Shown: positions 1 to 8,191, counted from the first letter of the stretch. The stretch is DNA of 34,933 nucleotides from a virus (IMGVR_UViG_3300012930_000021:1-34933), one strand, 5' to 3'. A program made the numbers and translations. Notes: generated by a model from the sequence alone, not told the origin.

Positions 1-689
1 ATAACCCACATATCGTCAGCTTGTCTTTCTTTAAGAAATGTCATCATGTCAACAACCCCTGCTCGATATTCTGCAAGATATCTCGCTGCTGCTGCCTCTT
101 CTTGTTGCCCTTTCCTTAAGAGCTGGGCAGCTGCTCTCAAAGAAACGAGATAGGAAAATCTATCCGCATAAGGAATATTCACATTATCTGTCGTATTAAC
201 TAGATCTGTTGGTAACGCAACTCCCCATACGGATATAGACTTACCCGTTGTATCTCCTGGTTGACTTGGCACAGGGATAAAACCAATGACTTGTGATCCT
301 ACCGAACCATTGAGGTAATATCCTGCTGAGAAGAAAGAGCCTGATGCATTATTCGTATTTGCCAGGTTTGAACGTATCTCGTCCATCTTAATTGGAATAG
401 CACGAGAAGGGGTTGATCCACTCACTGTTGGGTTATAGTTAATCTCAACACGGGTGACTTTAATAAGCGAAGTGTCGATCGCGTACTCCTGTTGATTTGT
501 TACCACAGCGTACGTAAAAGGGGTGGTTGTATTGTAGAAGTTTTCATACACTTCAATAACAAACCCAATTGTCTCATGGTATCCGCGATTGATTGCGATA
601 AGTACTTCACTATCTAAGAAGTCTGTTTGTGTTGCCTCATCAAGATAAATACGTGTCTCTTGCTGGAGGTTGCTTAACTGTTTTGCCAT
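1..689 (-). CDS. Head-tail adaptor-like structural protein (partial, cut by left edge)
   Basis: Open frame reading left from an ATG at 689 and running off the window; about 229 codons are visible without a stop. The N-terminus (MAKQLSNLQQETRIYLDEA) and the following acidic helical region, FLDSEVLIAINRGYHE, resemble the helical start of phage head-tail adaptor/connector proteins, which form a ring under the portal. This fits its place downstream of portal, scaffold and capsid genes in the same leftward operon. The rest is beta-rich and then helical (ADRFSYLVSLRAAAQLL). The preceding gene ends only 3 nt upstream of the start, so translation is probably coupled. Product assignment rests on gene order and general sequence character, so another head-completion or tail protein remains possible. 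Confidence 0.6.
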   Translation of the reverse strand, partial: MAKQLSNLQQETRIYLDEATQTDFLDSEVLIAINRGYHETIGFVIEVYENFYNTTTPFTYAVVTNQQEYAIDTSLIKVTRVEINYNPTVSGSTPSRAIPIKMDEIRSNLANTNNASGSFFSAGYYLNGSVGSQVIGFIPVPSQPGDTTGKSISVWGVALPTDLVNTTDNVNIPYADRFSYLVSLRAAAQLLRKGQQEEAAAARYLAEYRAGVVDMMTFLKERQADDMWV

Positions 690-692
690 AGA

Positions 693-983
693 TTATCCAC
701 AAATAACGATTATATAGACCGTTGCTGTTCCTGTGACTGCTTGTATATAAAGATTTGTCATTAACCCCATTTCTAACTCAACAACCGTCGGTGCTGTATT
801 TGATGCGAAGAGTCGAAATGATGTTGTTGGTGCAACTGGTTGATCAAAGTCAACATAAACATCATTTGTCATGTTCTGTAAGACAACTTTTTTAACACCA
901 CCAAGAAAGATTGGTATTACTCCGCTTGTTGTCGTCGCTGCTACTTGTCGACAAACAATTTGTTTTAAAACATCTGCTGCCAT
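693..983 (-). CDS. Small virion-associated protein, unknown
   Basis: A 96-residue protein (MAADVLKQIVCRQV...) rich in Val/Thr/Ala with alternating hydrophobic residues, suggesting a small beta-sandwich. The start has a good ribosome site (AGGAGG in front of an AT-rich gap). It sits between the capsid-proximal genes and the adaptor in the late operon, so a capsid decoration, head-fibre or head-completion role is plausible by position. I do not recognise a family. Confidence 0.75.
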   Translation of the reverse strand: MAADVLKQIVCRQVAATTTSGVIPIFLGGVKKVVLQNMTNDVYVDFDQPVAPTTSFRLFASNTAPTVVELEMGLMTNLYIQAVTGTATVYIIVICG

Positions 984-1057
984 ATTTATCCTCCTTTCTT
1001 ATTTCTATATGTCTGTCAGGTAGCTTAACGCCTGACAGAGATGTAGTAATAAAATTA

Positions 1058-1435
1058 CTATGCTTCTGGTAAATCCCAAAGAACGGTTACCTGCATTGCT
1101 GAACTTGTAACAATTGATCCCCCACCTTGGAGAACCATACCATCAACTTGTGAAGCAGAAGCTGCTTGCTCACCTGAAGTAAACGTGAAATTATCTACTG
1201 CTGGAGTTCCAGCTCCAAATGTTGGGTACGTATACTTAAAAGCAATCGTTGTGGTGTTGTTCGCAAGTGCATTATTGTTATTAAAAACAACAAGGCTTGC
1301 ACCAGCAACTGGTTTCCCAACAAAGATTTTCTTAATCACACGATCTCCGTCGTCACCAACAGCCTGACCTGCATCAATAGCAACTGCTGGAGTTGTTCCA
1401 CTTGTTGCCGCATCTGTGTATAAAAGTCTTGCCAT
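1058..1435 (-). CDS. Small virion-associated protein, unknown
   Basis: A 125-residue protein starting MARLLYTDAATSG. The ATG at 1435 is chosen over an in-frame GTG 12 nt upstream because GAGGGGGTGAA lies at ideal distance from this ATG, the same leader style as the major capsid gene. Composition is Ala/Thr/Gly/Asn-rich and beta-prone (VVFNNNNALANNTTTIAF, then a Gly-rich stretch), typical of small structural or decoration proteins. It may be related in style to the 96-residue protein next door. No family is recognised; the structural role is inferred from operon position. Confidence 0.72.
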   Translation of the reverse strand: MARLLYTDAATSGTTPAVAIDAGQAVGDDGDRVIKKIFVGKPVAGASLVVFNNNNALANNTTTIAFKYTYPTFGAGTPAVDNFTFTSGEQAASASQVDGMVLQGGGSIVTSSAMQVTVLWDLPEA

Positions 1436-1453
1436 ATTTCTATTCACCCCCTC

Positions 1454-1753
1454 TCACTTTTGAGCTAAAATGTATACCCGTAATGTTCCTGCTTCTCTGG
1501 CCATCATGTATAGATGTGTTATACGTTCTTTGCTGAGCCCTTTCATGTTGTCGTGTGGCTTAAGTAACATTGCATTTGTTGGCGTAAATTCTTCTGGGCT
1601 ACCATAATCCCATCCAAAGAGAATTTCTCCATCTGGACTTGAGATAATTAAGTCTTCAATTTGCTTTAGAAACTTAATACACACTGGCTCATCCCCAAGA
1701 TCAACAACATGGAATTCATCATCAGTGAGAGACTTACCTTCAATTACAATCAT
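1454..1753 (-). CDS. Small protein of the late operon, unknown
   Basis: A 99-residue protein (MIVIEGKSLTDDEFHVVD...) with mixed acidic and hydrophobic segments and no transmembrane helix. The start overlaps the stop of the upstream glycosyltransferase gene in an ATGA arrangement, so the two are translationally coupled. The C-terminus (LRVYILAQK) ends on a beta-like strand. The position between capsid and adaptor genes suggests a virion or assembly role, but no family is recognised. Confidence 0.7.
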   Translation of the reverse strand: MIVIEGKSLTDDEFHVVDLGDEPVCIKFLKQIEDLIISSPDGEILFGWDYGSPEEFTPTNAMLLKPHDNMKGLSKERITHLYMMAREAGTLRVYILAQK

Positions 1754-2382
1754 AATGTTTGATAGTGTGAAATCATCGGTTTTTGTTTGATTAAATGTAA
1801 TCCATTATTGATCTCTTTTCTTCCAACGTCAACTAGTTGCAAATGCTGACACTCTCCCGCAACCTGTTGTATATAAAATCCTGCTGCTCTTGCCTGCATA
1901 CCAAAGTAAATATCTTGTCCCCCATATGCTTGTTTTCCTGGATTGATCCAATGCACTTCTGGCCAGTGATTGAGAAGGAGTGCTTGATCTGTCCGAAAGT
2001 ATGGTTTTTCTAATCGATCGAGCACATATCTCTGCACAAGCGTACAGCCAAGACCACACCAGAGAATTTCATTTGTTTTTTTATCTTTCGTGATACAACT
2101 ATAGCCAGAGACACCATAATCGATACATGCAATGTCCGCTTTTGCTTCTAATAATCTCTTGAATCCACCTTCTGGCATGACCGTGTCTTCCTCAACAAAG
2201 AGAAACATCCCGCATCCATCACGTAAGGCCTGCTCGACTAACATGTTCTGACAATCAGGAATTTGTAAATCCCATGATCGATACACATGATAATTGTACC
2301 CCTGCAAGTTACTTTGCAACGCATCTTCTACTTGTGCAAAGATCAAACCACGTGATGGCAAGATAACCCCTATTTTTTCCAT
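1750..2382 (-). CDS. GT-A-fold glycosyltransferase inside the capsid operon
   Basis: A 210-residue protein starting MEKIGVILPSRGLIFAQVED. The EED triplet in FLFVEEDTVMPEGG, about 65 residues in, fits the metal/nucleotide-sugar-binding DxD-like motif of GT-A (family 2-like) glycosyltransferases. Later QAYGGQDIYFGMQARAAGF matches the acceptor-side region of such enzymes. The ATG at 2382 is preferred: the longer frame begins in the capsid gene, and its extra codons span a CTCGGG/CCCGAG hairpin just upstream of this ATG. It lies directly after the major capsid gene, so glycosylation of a virion protein is a reasonable inference, but the substrate is unknown. It overlaps the next gene by 4 nt. Confidence 0.72.
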   Translation of the reverse strand: MEKIGVILPSRGLIFAQVEDALQSNLQGYNYHVYRSWDLQIPDCQNMLVEQALRDGCGMFLFVEEDTVMPEGGFKRLLEAKADIACIDYGVSGYSCITKDKKTNEILWCGLGCTLVQRYVLDRLEKPYFRTDQALLLNHWPEVHWINPGKQAYGGQDIYFGMQARAAGFYIQQVAGECQHLQLVDVGRKEINNGLHLIKQKPMISHYQTL

Positions 2383-2452
2383 TGTACTCGGGTAAAGATA
2401 CGATCTCTCCCGAGTGAAAGCTATTCCAGTTAGCCTCAAACTGTGACGAAGA

Positions 2453-3325
2453 TTATGAACGGATTTCAACCCCGCCAGTTAAGCGAAGTGCAGTAAATCC
2501 ATAAATAGTATCGACAATGACTCTCCAACCAAGCGAGACTAACCAATACGCTGCTTGCAGACGTGGTGCCTGTTGCAGTGCTAATGCGATTGCTTCTTTA
2601 TGCAAAAGCATATTGTGATACTGGTTTGGTGTTGCAGCGGTTACTGGAAGGTTATTTGTGTAATACACACGAATACCATAGATTTCTCCCCAGACATACC
2701 GACTGTTTGGTCCCATCTTCACTGGAGTTGCGTTTTGGTATTGTCCCAAATAGTCAGCTTTCACGAATTTATCGATCTTCATGATGGCTGATAGTTGTTT
2801 TGGATGGATAATGAACGCACGATCTTCGAGCGGCATGTCAGCCACATTCAATGCTTCATTTGCAGCTACTAAGACTGCATCTCCGATATCAATACCGTAA
2901 GTTCCAACTGCTGTGTTTGTCCAAGATGAGTAGTTACTCATCACATCGGTGTCAACCTGCTTTGCGATTGAATATCCTGCTTTTTGTGAATACTCAGTTC
3001 TCAAATCATATTGAGATTGCACAGAAACGATATCTTCGATAATAAATGAATTGTAGTACCATTTATTGATCTGGATTTGTGTTTGTGTTTCTGTAACTGC
3101 ATCGTCAGTAACGTCAGAATTCTGTGTTTTCGCTCTTGCAGTAAACGCATTACTCACGTTAGGGATATTGATCGTTTGACCTCTGGATTTAACCAGATAA
3201 TCATACCGTTTAATAAGACCTGCTGCGACTAAAGCATTTTCAGTTGCACGAAGCGTTTCGTTACTCCAAATGGTAGGCAGAAAGACTGCCGATGTTGTTG
3301 TTGTAAATCCTGTATATGTTGCCAT
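2453..3325 (-). CDS. Major capsid protein (HK97-fold type, likely)
   Basis: A 290-residue protein starting MATYTGFTTTTSAVFLPTIW. N-terminal SNETLRATENALVAAGLI, the central WYYNSFIIEDIVSVQSQYDL segment and the C-terminal IYGFTALRLTGGVEIRS resemble major capsid proteins of uncultured podovirus-like phages with HK97-type coats. Length is normal for that class. The start has a strong ribosome site (GAGAGGGGGTGAA, about 9 nt upstream). A terminator-like hairpin and a second small AT-rich hairpin precede it, separating it from the scaffold gene. Position directly after a scaffold-like gene supports the call. Family assignment is by resemblance, not by search. Confidence 0.85.
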   Translation of the reverse strand: MATYTGFTTTTSAVFLPTIWSNETLRATENALVAAGLIKRYDYLVKSRGQTINIPNVSNAFTARAKTQNSDVTDDAVTETQTQIQINKWYYNSFIIEDIVSVQSQYDLRTEYSQKAGYSIAKQVDTDVMSNYSSWTNTAVGTYGIDIGDAVLVAANEALNVADMPLEDRAFIIHPKQLSAIMKIDKFVKADYLGQYQNATPVKMGPNSRYVWGEIYGIRVYYTNNLPVTAATPNQYHNMLLHKEAIALALQQAPRLQAAYWLVSLGWRVIVDTIYGFTALRLTGGVEIRS

Positions 3326-3368
3326 AAGTTTTATTCACCCCCTCTCAAACAAAAAGTTTGTTTTCCAT

Positions 3369-3414
3369 AAAAAAATCACTCCCTTGTAGCACGTGCTGTT
3401 ACGAAGAGAGTGAT
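3369..3414 (-). terminator. Rho-independent terminator between scaffold and capsid genes
   Basis: Reading leftward, ATCACTC (3414-3408) pairs with GAGTGAT (3381-3375) and is followed by a run of seven T. The loop contains the palindrome AGCACGTGCT. Placed between scaffold and capsid genes, it could set their ratio by partial termination. A second small hairpin (3347-3363, AAACAAA/TTTGTTT) lies between it and the capsid ribosome site. Confidence 0.7.
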
Positions 3415-3438
3415 CTAAAAATCAATCAGTGATTTGTT

Positions 3439-4185
3439 TTACCCTTGCATTTGGGAGAGTACTTTATCTATTTGAGACCTGTGGGCCTCTTGCCATTCTA
3501 ATGCATCAGGATACTTTTTCAGATCTGTGCGATCTGCAATAAACTCAGGGGTAAGCGTGTCATCTCGTACTTGTGCTTTTGTTGGACGAAGCGTTGTACT
3601 TTGTCCTGTTCTGGAGCCTTGCTTTGTTAGATCTAAGTTATGAAACTCTGATCGAAACATATGATCTCGAAAAACATCTTCTGCTGCATACCCTCTATAT
3701 TGAGGATGTGACGAAATAAATTCTTCGACTTCTTCACGAACGTATGATGGTTCGCTGTTTGCTCCAGTGTACTTTGATTCAAGACGCTGTTGTTCTGTTT
3801 CCCAACGGAGGAGATTTAGTTTCTCGTCTAATTTCCTTTCAACCTTTTCATCGGTTGCAATACCAACATCTGAAAGTCGTTGAACCGCATTTGTGATATC
3901 TGGTGTTTGGAAATTACTTCCTGGAGCTGGGGGAACTTGTGATCCATTTCCAGCTAACCGTTCGAGATTTACTAATCTCTCAGAAAGTTCACGTTTCTCT
4001 CGTGCTAACCTTCGGATTCTGTCCTGAGTTGAACCACTGAGACTGTTAAATTCAATCTCTTCTGGATTCTGTTGCGCAGCTGGGTTTTTGCCCTGACCTG
4101 CGTCAGTATCTTGATCATCAATTTGGCCTTGTGAGGCGGGGACTTGATCTGATCCTTGAAGCATGGCATCTAATTCATCAGCCAT
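3439..4185 (-). CDS. Scaffold-like capsid assembly protein
   Basis: A 248-residue, highly charged protein (MADELDAMLQGSDQVPASQG). The N-terminal third is Gln/Asp/Gly-rich and disordered-looking. A coiled-coil segment follows (RIRRLAREKRELSERLVNLE, about residues 56-75), then acidic and helical regions. A low-complexity N-terminus plus coiled coil plus basic C-terminus, immediately upstream of the major capsid gene, is the standard profile of phage scaffolding proteins, which guide capsid assembly and are then removed. No protease motif is visible. The ribosome site is AAGGAAGGTGAG. The exact family is not recognised. Confidence 0.72.
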   Translation of the reverse strand: MADELDAMLQGSDQVPASQGQIDDQDTDAGQGKNPAAQQNPEEIEFNSLSGSTQDRIRRLAREKRELSERLVNLERLAGNGSQVPPAPGSNFQTPDITNAVQRLSDVGIATDEKVERKLDEKLNLLRWETEQQRLESKYTGANSEPSYVREEVEEFISSHPQYRGYAAEDVFRDHMFRSEFHNLDLTKQGSRTGQSTTLRPTKAQVRDDTLTPEFIADRTDLKKYPDALEWQEAHRSQIDKVLSQMQG

Positions 4186-4297
4186 AATCTTCTCACCTTC
4201 CTTTCTGCCGTTTACGTCGGATCGAGATCGAGTATTTTAGGACATACCTGCCATCAGCGTAACGGTGTACTGATCCCGATGCTACTTATCTCTTTTT

Positions 4298-4334
4298 CTT
4301 CCGATAAACTCTCCTGCCCTTGATTCATCGGAAG
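4298..4334. repeat. Inverted repeat upstream of scaffold gene
   Basis: CTTCCGAT (4298-4305) and ATCGGAAG (4327-4334) form an 8-bp stem with a 21-nt loop in the 159-nt gap between the 97-residue gene and the scaffold gene. Neither strand has a T-run in the right place, so a mRNA processing or regulatory hairpin is likelier than a terminator. Confidence 0.45.
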
Positions 4335-4344
4335 GAAAAGACTA

Positions 4345-4638
4345 CTAGCCTTTGTTCACGTCAAATGGGTTGCTTATACCCAAATCTGTCGGAACAAAGT
4401 TTTGTGGTCCAGCATATGATGCACCTCGTAGGTTAAAGGGCTTTTGATCACTTGGGGTTGCTGGATTTACGTATGTGGTTCCGCCACCCATAACGTTTAG
4501 ATTCTTTCCGCCACCTTCTCCACCACTGATTAAACCTTTGTCTTCTGGCTCACTACTAATAGAAAGACCGATAACAGGCCCTTCACCGTGATTAAATGTT
4601 CCGTCTAAATCTTTTCCTTTAAAGTTATTAACTGCCAT
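4345..4638 (-). CDS. Gly/Asn-rich small protein, unknown
   Basis: A 97-residue protein (MAVNNFKGKDLDGTFNHGEG) unusually rich in Gly, Asn and Pro, with GGEGGGKN and GGGTTYVNP stretches, so it is probably flexible. The ribosome site is strong (TAGGAGGTGAA). It sits in the run of small genes between portal and scaffold. Function is unknown; a minor virion component is possible by location. Confidence 0.72.
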   Translation of the reverse strand: MAVNNFKGKDLDGTFNHGEGPVIGLSISSEPEDKGLISGGEGGGKNLNVMGGGTTYVNPATPSDQKPFNLRGASYAGPQNFVPTDLGISNPFDVNKG

Positions 4639-4655
4639 ACATTTTCACCTCCTAC

Positions 4656-4802
4656 TTATATTTTTCCGTGTCTTCCAGTAAGATTAAACTTCTTTTTTGC
4701 TTTCTTGCTTGCTGTTTTTGCTTGTGAAGCTCCAATAAAGGGTACTTTTGCTCCACGAAGATAGTTATATTTTTGCTTTGTCTTTGTTTTTTTGGTTGCC
4801 AT
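4656..4802 (-). CDS. Tiny basic protein (48 residues), unknown
   Basis: ATG at 4802 with TAGGAGA upstream opens a 48-residue frame starting MATKKTKTKQKYNYLRGA and ending KKFNLTGRHGKI. Roughly a third of residues are Lys or Arg, and there are almost no acidic residues. It ends 18 nt before the next gene. Composition suggests nucleic-acid binding or a capsid-interior role, but this is inference only. It is the fifth and last of a run of tiny genes downstream of the portal gene. Confidence 0.62.
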   Translation of the reverse strand: MATKKTKTKQKYNYLRGAKVPFIGASQAKTASKKAKKKFNLTGRHGKI

Positions 4803-4804
4803 AG

Positions 4805-5002
4805 CTATTCTCCTAAGCCAAAACGTCTGCGAATAGTATATTGCGCTTTGTTGATTCCGTTTGGATCTCCTTTTTCGATGATTGCTCCGCCATTTATTCC
4901 AACAGGGATAACTTCAGTATAGAATTGCTTTAATTCAACTACTTTATTTGGTTCGTTATAATATTTATTAGAGTCCAAAAGACACGTTGTATCCTTATTC
5001 AT
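4805..5002 (-). CDS. Small protein (65 residues), unknown
   Basis: A 65-residue protein starting MNKDTTCLLDSNKYYNEPNK with a basic C-terminus (YTIRRRFGLGE). AAAGGT precedes the ATG, and the start overlaps the stop of the next upstream tiny gene as ATGA, indicating coupled translation. Unlike its neighbours it is not strongly basic. No family is recognised. Confidence 0.62.
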   Translation of the reverse strand: MNKDTTCLLDSNKYYNEPNKVVELKQFYTEVIPVGINGGAIIEKGDPNGINKAQYTIRRRFGLGE

Positions 5003-5157
5003 ACCTTTATTTTAGACATTGATACTTTCTTTATCTTTGGGATTTTAATTTTTGCCATAGACATCTTCATGCTTGGAGCTTTTGGTATCTTCATCAGAGG
5101 AGTTTTACTAAATGAAGATCTTCGTGATGCAACTCGAGTTGGTTTAAATAGTTTCAT
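4999..5157 (-). CDS. Tiny basic Met/Lys/Ser-rich protein (52 residues)
   Basis: The frame from ATG at 5157 gives MKLFKPTRVASRRSSFSK followed by a repetitive Lys/Met/Pro/Ser tail with MK- and IKIPK-like units. It is very basic with no acidic residues visible. Its start overlaps the stop of the preceding gene by 1 nt (TAATG) and its stop overlaps the next start (ATGA). This chain of overlaps is the main evidence that it is translated. It could bind packaged DNA; that is inference. Confidence 0.55.
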   Translation of the reverse strand: MKLFKPTRVASRRSSFSKTPLMKIPKAPSMKMSMAKIKIPKIKKVSMSKIKV

Positions 5158-5327
5158 TATCTTGATTTTAGTTTATTTACCTTGACTGGACTTCTTTGAA
5201 GTGAACCTGTTTTTAATGGCCTCACAGTCCTATTACTTACTGGTACTCTTGGGCCAACTCTACTAGGAGCAGGCATAGATCTCATTTTTTGTTTTGGCAA
5301 TGGAGCTGATGTTACTAACCTGTTCAT
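5157..5327 (-). CDS. Tiny basic Pro/Arg-rich protein (56 residues)
   Basis: The frame from ATG at 5327 gives MNRLVTSAPLPKQKMRSMPA and a tail rich in Pro, Arg, Ser and Val (RVGPRVPVSNRTVRP). No acidic residues are visible and it is probably unstructured. It overlaps the downstream gene by 1 nt and begins 2 nt after the preceding stop. Basic composition and location parallel its neighbours. No family is recognised. Confidence 0.55.
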   Translation of the reverse strand: MNRLVTSAPLPKQKMRSMPAPSRVGPRVPVSNRTVRPLKTGSLQRSPVKVNKLKSR

Positions 5328-5328
5328 G

Positions 5329-5508
5329 TTATTTTTTCTTTTTTAAATCTTTTAAATGTTTTACTGTATGTCCTTCTTTACTTGCTGTCTTTATTCCTTT
5401 TTGAAAGGCCTTACTTCCTTTATTCTCCATTCCGAAGTAAACAGACGTGCCCTTTTTCTTTCCGTATGTTCCCCGTAACTTCTTAATCAGCGATACGTTT
5501 ACTGGCAT
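5329..5508 (-). CDS. Tiny basic protein (59 residues)
   Basis: The frame from ATG at 5508 gives MPVNVSLIKKLRGTYGKKKG with a Lys-rich tail ending in HLKDLKKKK. The middle (TSVYFGMENKGSKAFQKGI) looks folded. No strong ribosome site is seen; weakly GAAAAG-like bases lie upstream. It is the first of five tiny genes that follow the portal gene in transcription order. Function unknown. Confidence 0.58.
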   Translation of the reverse strand: MPVNVSLIKKLRGTYGKKKGTSVYFGMENKGSKAFQKGIKTASKEGHTVKHLKDLKKKK

Positions 5509-5567
5509 GTATTTCTTTTCGTTATCTACAGTTGTAAATCATACTCCCGCTTTTGTCAAGAGAACCC

Positions 5568-7712
5568 TTATTGCAAACCTTGCGGAGGCATGCCAGTTGG
5601 TGGTTGTCCTTGTGGTTGTGGGGGTTGCTGCTGCTGTTGCACCTGCTGCATTCGTTGTATATCTGCTGGGTTAATCGCTCCCCCACCTTGCCCAGGTACT
5701 CCTTGTGGAGGTTGTTGTTGCTGTTGTTGTGAAAGATCCACTGGTTGATCAGGAGCCTGCCCTTCATAAACTAAATGCGCTTGGATATGAGCCCCGACAA
5801 GATCATCTCGTCCTTTGCCTAATGCCTGTTGGTGAATTGCAACGTGTACCCAATGGTCGTCATGTTGATCTGGCATCACGGGCTTTCCCTCCAGAACCAT
5901 CATGTCATTTTCAACGTTTGGATCAACCTTTTGCACATCACTCTTTTGTCCAAGTTGGGATCTAAAGAGATGCTCGATACGGGTTTGCTCAACTATTTGG
6001 GCAACGTTACCAAACTCCCAGAGACGCAAGAATGTTGCAAGATCTATCGCTCCGAGTTGGAGAAGCTTGATTGTTTTTTCTTGCATCATTTCCTTGGTAT
6101 ACCCAAGCCAACTACCAATCGTCACACGGACATTATTGTCATCTCCGATTCTTAGAATATCTAACCAGTCGGGGCCAATTTTCACTTGATGCTCATGGCC
6201 TGGAATAGTATCTGCCTTTTTCTTATAACTCTTGTCACCAACCACAGCGAAATATTTTGCATCTTCTTCTCGATAGCCAAGGTCTTGGACAACCTTAACT
6301 CGATCATAGTTCTTGGCAATCTTTCGAAGCATCTTCCCACCAACGAGGGAGAGAAAATCTTCAAGATTGTCCACTAAATCATCCTGAGAAGTAGCGTCTG
6401 CTTGTTTCAGCTCCGCAACGCCAATACCAGATTTGACTCCTGCTGGGACACGACCCAAGGAAGCATCGTGTGCGCCACCAACGTCTTCGATATACCGACT
6501 AATACGATCTATCTGAGACGCAACAGCAATCGGCAGTGGAGGCATATCCATTGCTTGGACTCTTGCGCCACGATTAGCAGAGATGATTTCTCCATGTGTA
6601 TTGTGTACTGCCCGAACGCCAGAGTCACGGTCAACGATGATGCGACCCTTCGCTACCTTGTAGTTGTAATCAAAGACTGAAGACTCTAATGAATTGAGGA
6701 CACGGTTAAGTGGCATGACATGTTTAAACCAAGACTCGCCATAGATTTCTTTGGGGTTAAGATCTGCCTGGTAGATGACAAAGTCATATTCGTTTGTATC
6801 AAGATCTTCGTAGATGAGGGGGATTTGATTCTGGTCCGTCCAGACAACTTTTCGCAGATGCGCTTTGCCTGTCTCCTTGTTTCGGACACGGAAGTATCCC
6901 TCAAAGAGGATAACTGTTGGTGCTTCTTCCCGATTAAACTGCGTAACATACTTGAGTGCTTGAAGCATGAACTGTTTATATTCTGAAACAGCGAGTCGTG
7001 CTTCTCCTCCTGTAACCTCCCGCCTCGCAAGACGATTGTATTCCTGGTTATAGATAATGTCATAGAGGGGACGGCGGACTGCTTTAATGCAATATTCTGC
7101 ATCATCTAATTCTTCAGCTAAGGGATCAAAATAGAAGTCGAAAGGATCGACAAGCCAGACATCTATTTCTTTCTTTTCTTCATCATAGATGATCTGCCAG
7201 GGGCCACCAACGGAATACATCAGTCCTTGGATAACTGTTTCTTTTATCTTCTTCTTTAAGTTAAGGTGGTCATGATAGTAGTCAAGGAGTTTTCCTGCAT
7301 AGCGCGCTTGGCTTTGTGATTCTTCTGTTGTGTGGTTAGGCATCACTTCAAACTTAGGACGAAAAGAGGTAACTTGGTTTCGGATAGAGCGCATCTGCGC
7401 TAAGGTGATGTTAATAGGGATACGTGCGGTTTGTCGTGAGGCGAGGACAACAGTCTGGGTTGTTGGTTGGTACCTGGAGAACTGATACCCTCTTCGGAAG
7501 AGATCGCGAACCATCCACTCATAGTCGTAGCGTCGTCTGGCATCAGAGGCGTGAGTTAAAGAAAGTTTGGCAGTACCAGAGAGAAACTCACGTTGCTCCA
7601 TGAGTTTTTCCACTTCTTTTCGCTCTTCTTCTGTTAATGCAGGTTTATCCTGATCAATCGAAGAGACAACATTATAGGGGTTGGGACTAATATCGAGTGC
7701 TTGGATTGGCAT
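5568..7712 (-). CDS. Portal protein (P22-like)
   Basis: A 714-residue protein that forms the dodecameric DNA channel at one capsid vertex, docks the terminase and connects to the adaptor. The N-terminal helical region, the WQIIYDEEKKEIDVWLVDPF segment (about residues 172-191) and the later region around AHDASLGRVPAGVKSGIG match P22/T7-like portals of about 700 residues. The C-terminal 60 or so residues are a Gln/Pro/Gly-rich tail with poly-Gln runs, probably flexible. The gene starts at the stop of the upstream membrane-protein gene (1-nt overlap), so translation is likely coupled; no clear ribosome site is visible. Its place after terminase is standard. Confidence 0.92.
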   Translation of the reverse strand: MPIQALDISPNPYNVVSSIDQDKPALTEEERKEVEKLMEQREFLSGTAKLSLTHASDARRRYDYEWMVRDLFRRGYQFSRYQPTTQTVVLASRQTARIPINITLAQMRSIRNQVTSFRPKFEVMPNHTTEESQSQARYAGKLLDYYHDHLNLKKKIKETVIQGLMYSVGGPWQIIYDEEKKEIDVWLVDPFDFYFDPLAEELDDAEYCIKAVRRPLYDIIYNQEYNRLARREVTGGEARLAVSEYKQFMLQALKYVTQFNREEAPTVILFEGYFRVRNKETGKAHLRKVVWTDQNQIPLIYEDLDTNEYDFVIYQADLNPKEIYGESWFKHVMPLNRVLNSLESSVFDYNYKVAKGRIIVDRDSGVRAVHNTHGEIISANRGARVQAMDMPPLPIAVASQIDRISRYIEDVGGAHDASLGRVPAGVKSGIGVAELKQADATSQDDLVDNLEDFLSLVGGKMLRKIAKNYDRVKVVQDLGYREEDAKYFAVVGDKSYKKKADTIPGHEHQVKIGPDWLDILRIGDDNNVRVTIGSWLGYTKEMMQEKTIKLLQLGAIDLATFLRLWEFGNVAQIVEQTRIEHLFRSQLGQKSDVQKVDPNVENDMMVLEGKPVMPDQHDDHWVHVAIHQQALGKGRDDLVGAHIQAHLVYEGQAPDQPVDLSQQQQQQPPQGVPGQGGGAINPADIQRMQQVQQQQQPPQPQGQPPTGMPPQGLQ

Positions 7713-8191
7713 TATTGATAGTCAGAGAGGATTTGTTCATCATCTTCAAATTTAATATTCAAACTGTTTATGTTTGGAATACGTCCAATCTCTGATAATG
7801 GCACATCTGCAATCTCTTCTTTCTCTATACTATTCTTTTCTTGCTGGTTGTCAAGAAGGTGCGGGCCAAGACTTAAGGGAACAGCTTGTGGAGTCTCTTT
7901 GAGTACTTGAATAAAATCTGTCATTGCTGAGAGAAAGTCTTTCGTTTGTTTCTCTAAGATAGTTAATTGCTTACTACTTGTCTTCTCGAGTTGTTCAAAG
8001 TGTTTTGTTTCTACCTTTGTCACTTCTTGCATAAACGTTGTACTCGTCTTTTCAAGGGAGGAGATGTGTGTGGCAAGCAGACTATTTAACCGAGACTTCT
8101 CATCCTTATCCTTACTACTTAAGAGGTAGATAAAATAGTATAACATTCCTGTCTGTACAATAAGAACAACGCTTAAAAGTATAATTTCCAT
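7712..8191 (-). CDS. Membrane-anchored coiled-coil protein
   Basis: A 159-residue protein. Residues 1-24 (MEIILLSVVLIVQTGMLYYF) are a hydrophobic helix, presumably a membrane anchor. A long charged helix with heptad-like spacing follows (SLEKTSTTFMQEVTKVETKH, then FEQLEKTSSKQLTILEKQTK), and an acidic tail ends it. It lies between terminase and portal genes. Proteins of this shape are common in phage late operons but have no established role; it could act as a membrane-tethered assembly or lysis accessory. The function is not known. Confidence 0.7.
   Translation of the reverse strand: MEIILLSVVLIVQTGMLYYFIYLLSSKDKDEKSRLNSLLATHISSLEKTSTTFMQEVTKVETKHFEQLEKTSSKQLTILEKQTKDFLSAMTDFIQVLKETPQAVPLSLGPHLLDNQQEKNSIEKEEIADVPLSEIGRIPNINSLNIKFEDDEQILSDYQ

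Noticed and set aside
4298-4334. Terminator upstream of the 97-residue gene
   Set aside because: The 8-bp stem is preceded by T and followed by A on the plus strand, so neither direction has a T-run after the stem.
5522-5767. 81-codon frame at the portal C-terminus
   Set aside because: It is an alternative reading of the Gln/Pro-rich portal tail without a ribosome site; the Asn/Ser/His composition is what CAA-rich DNA gives out of frame.
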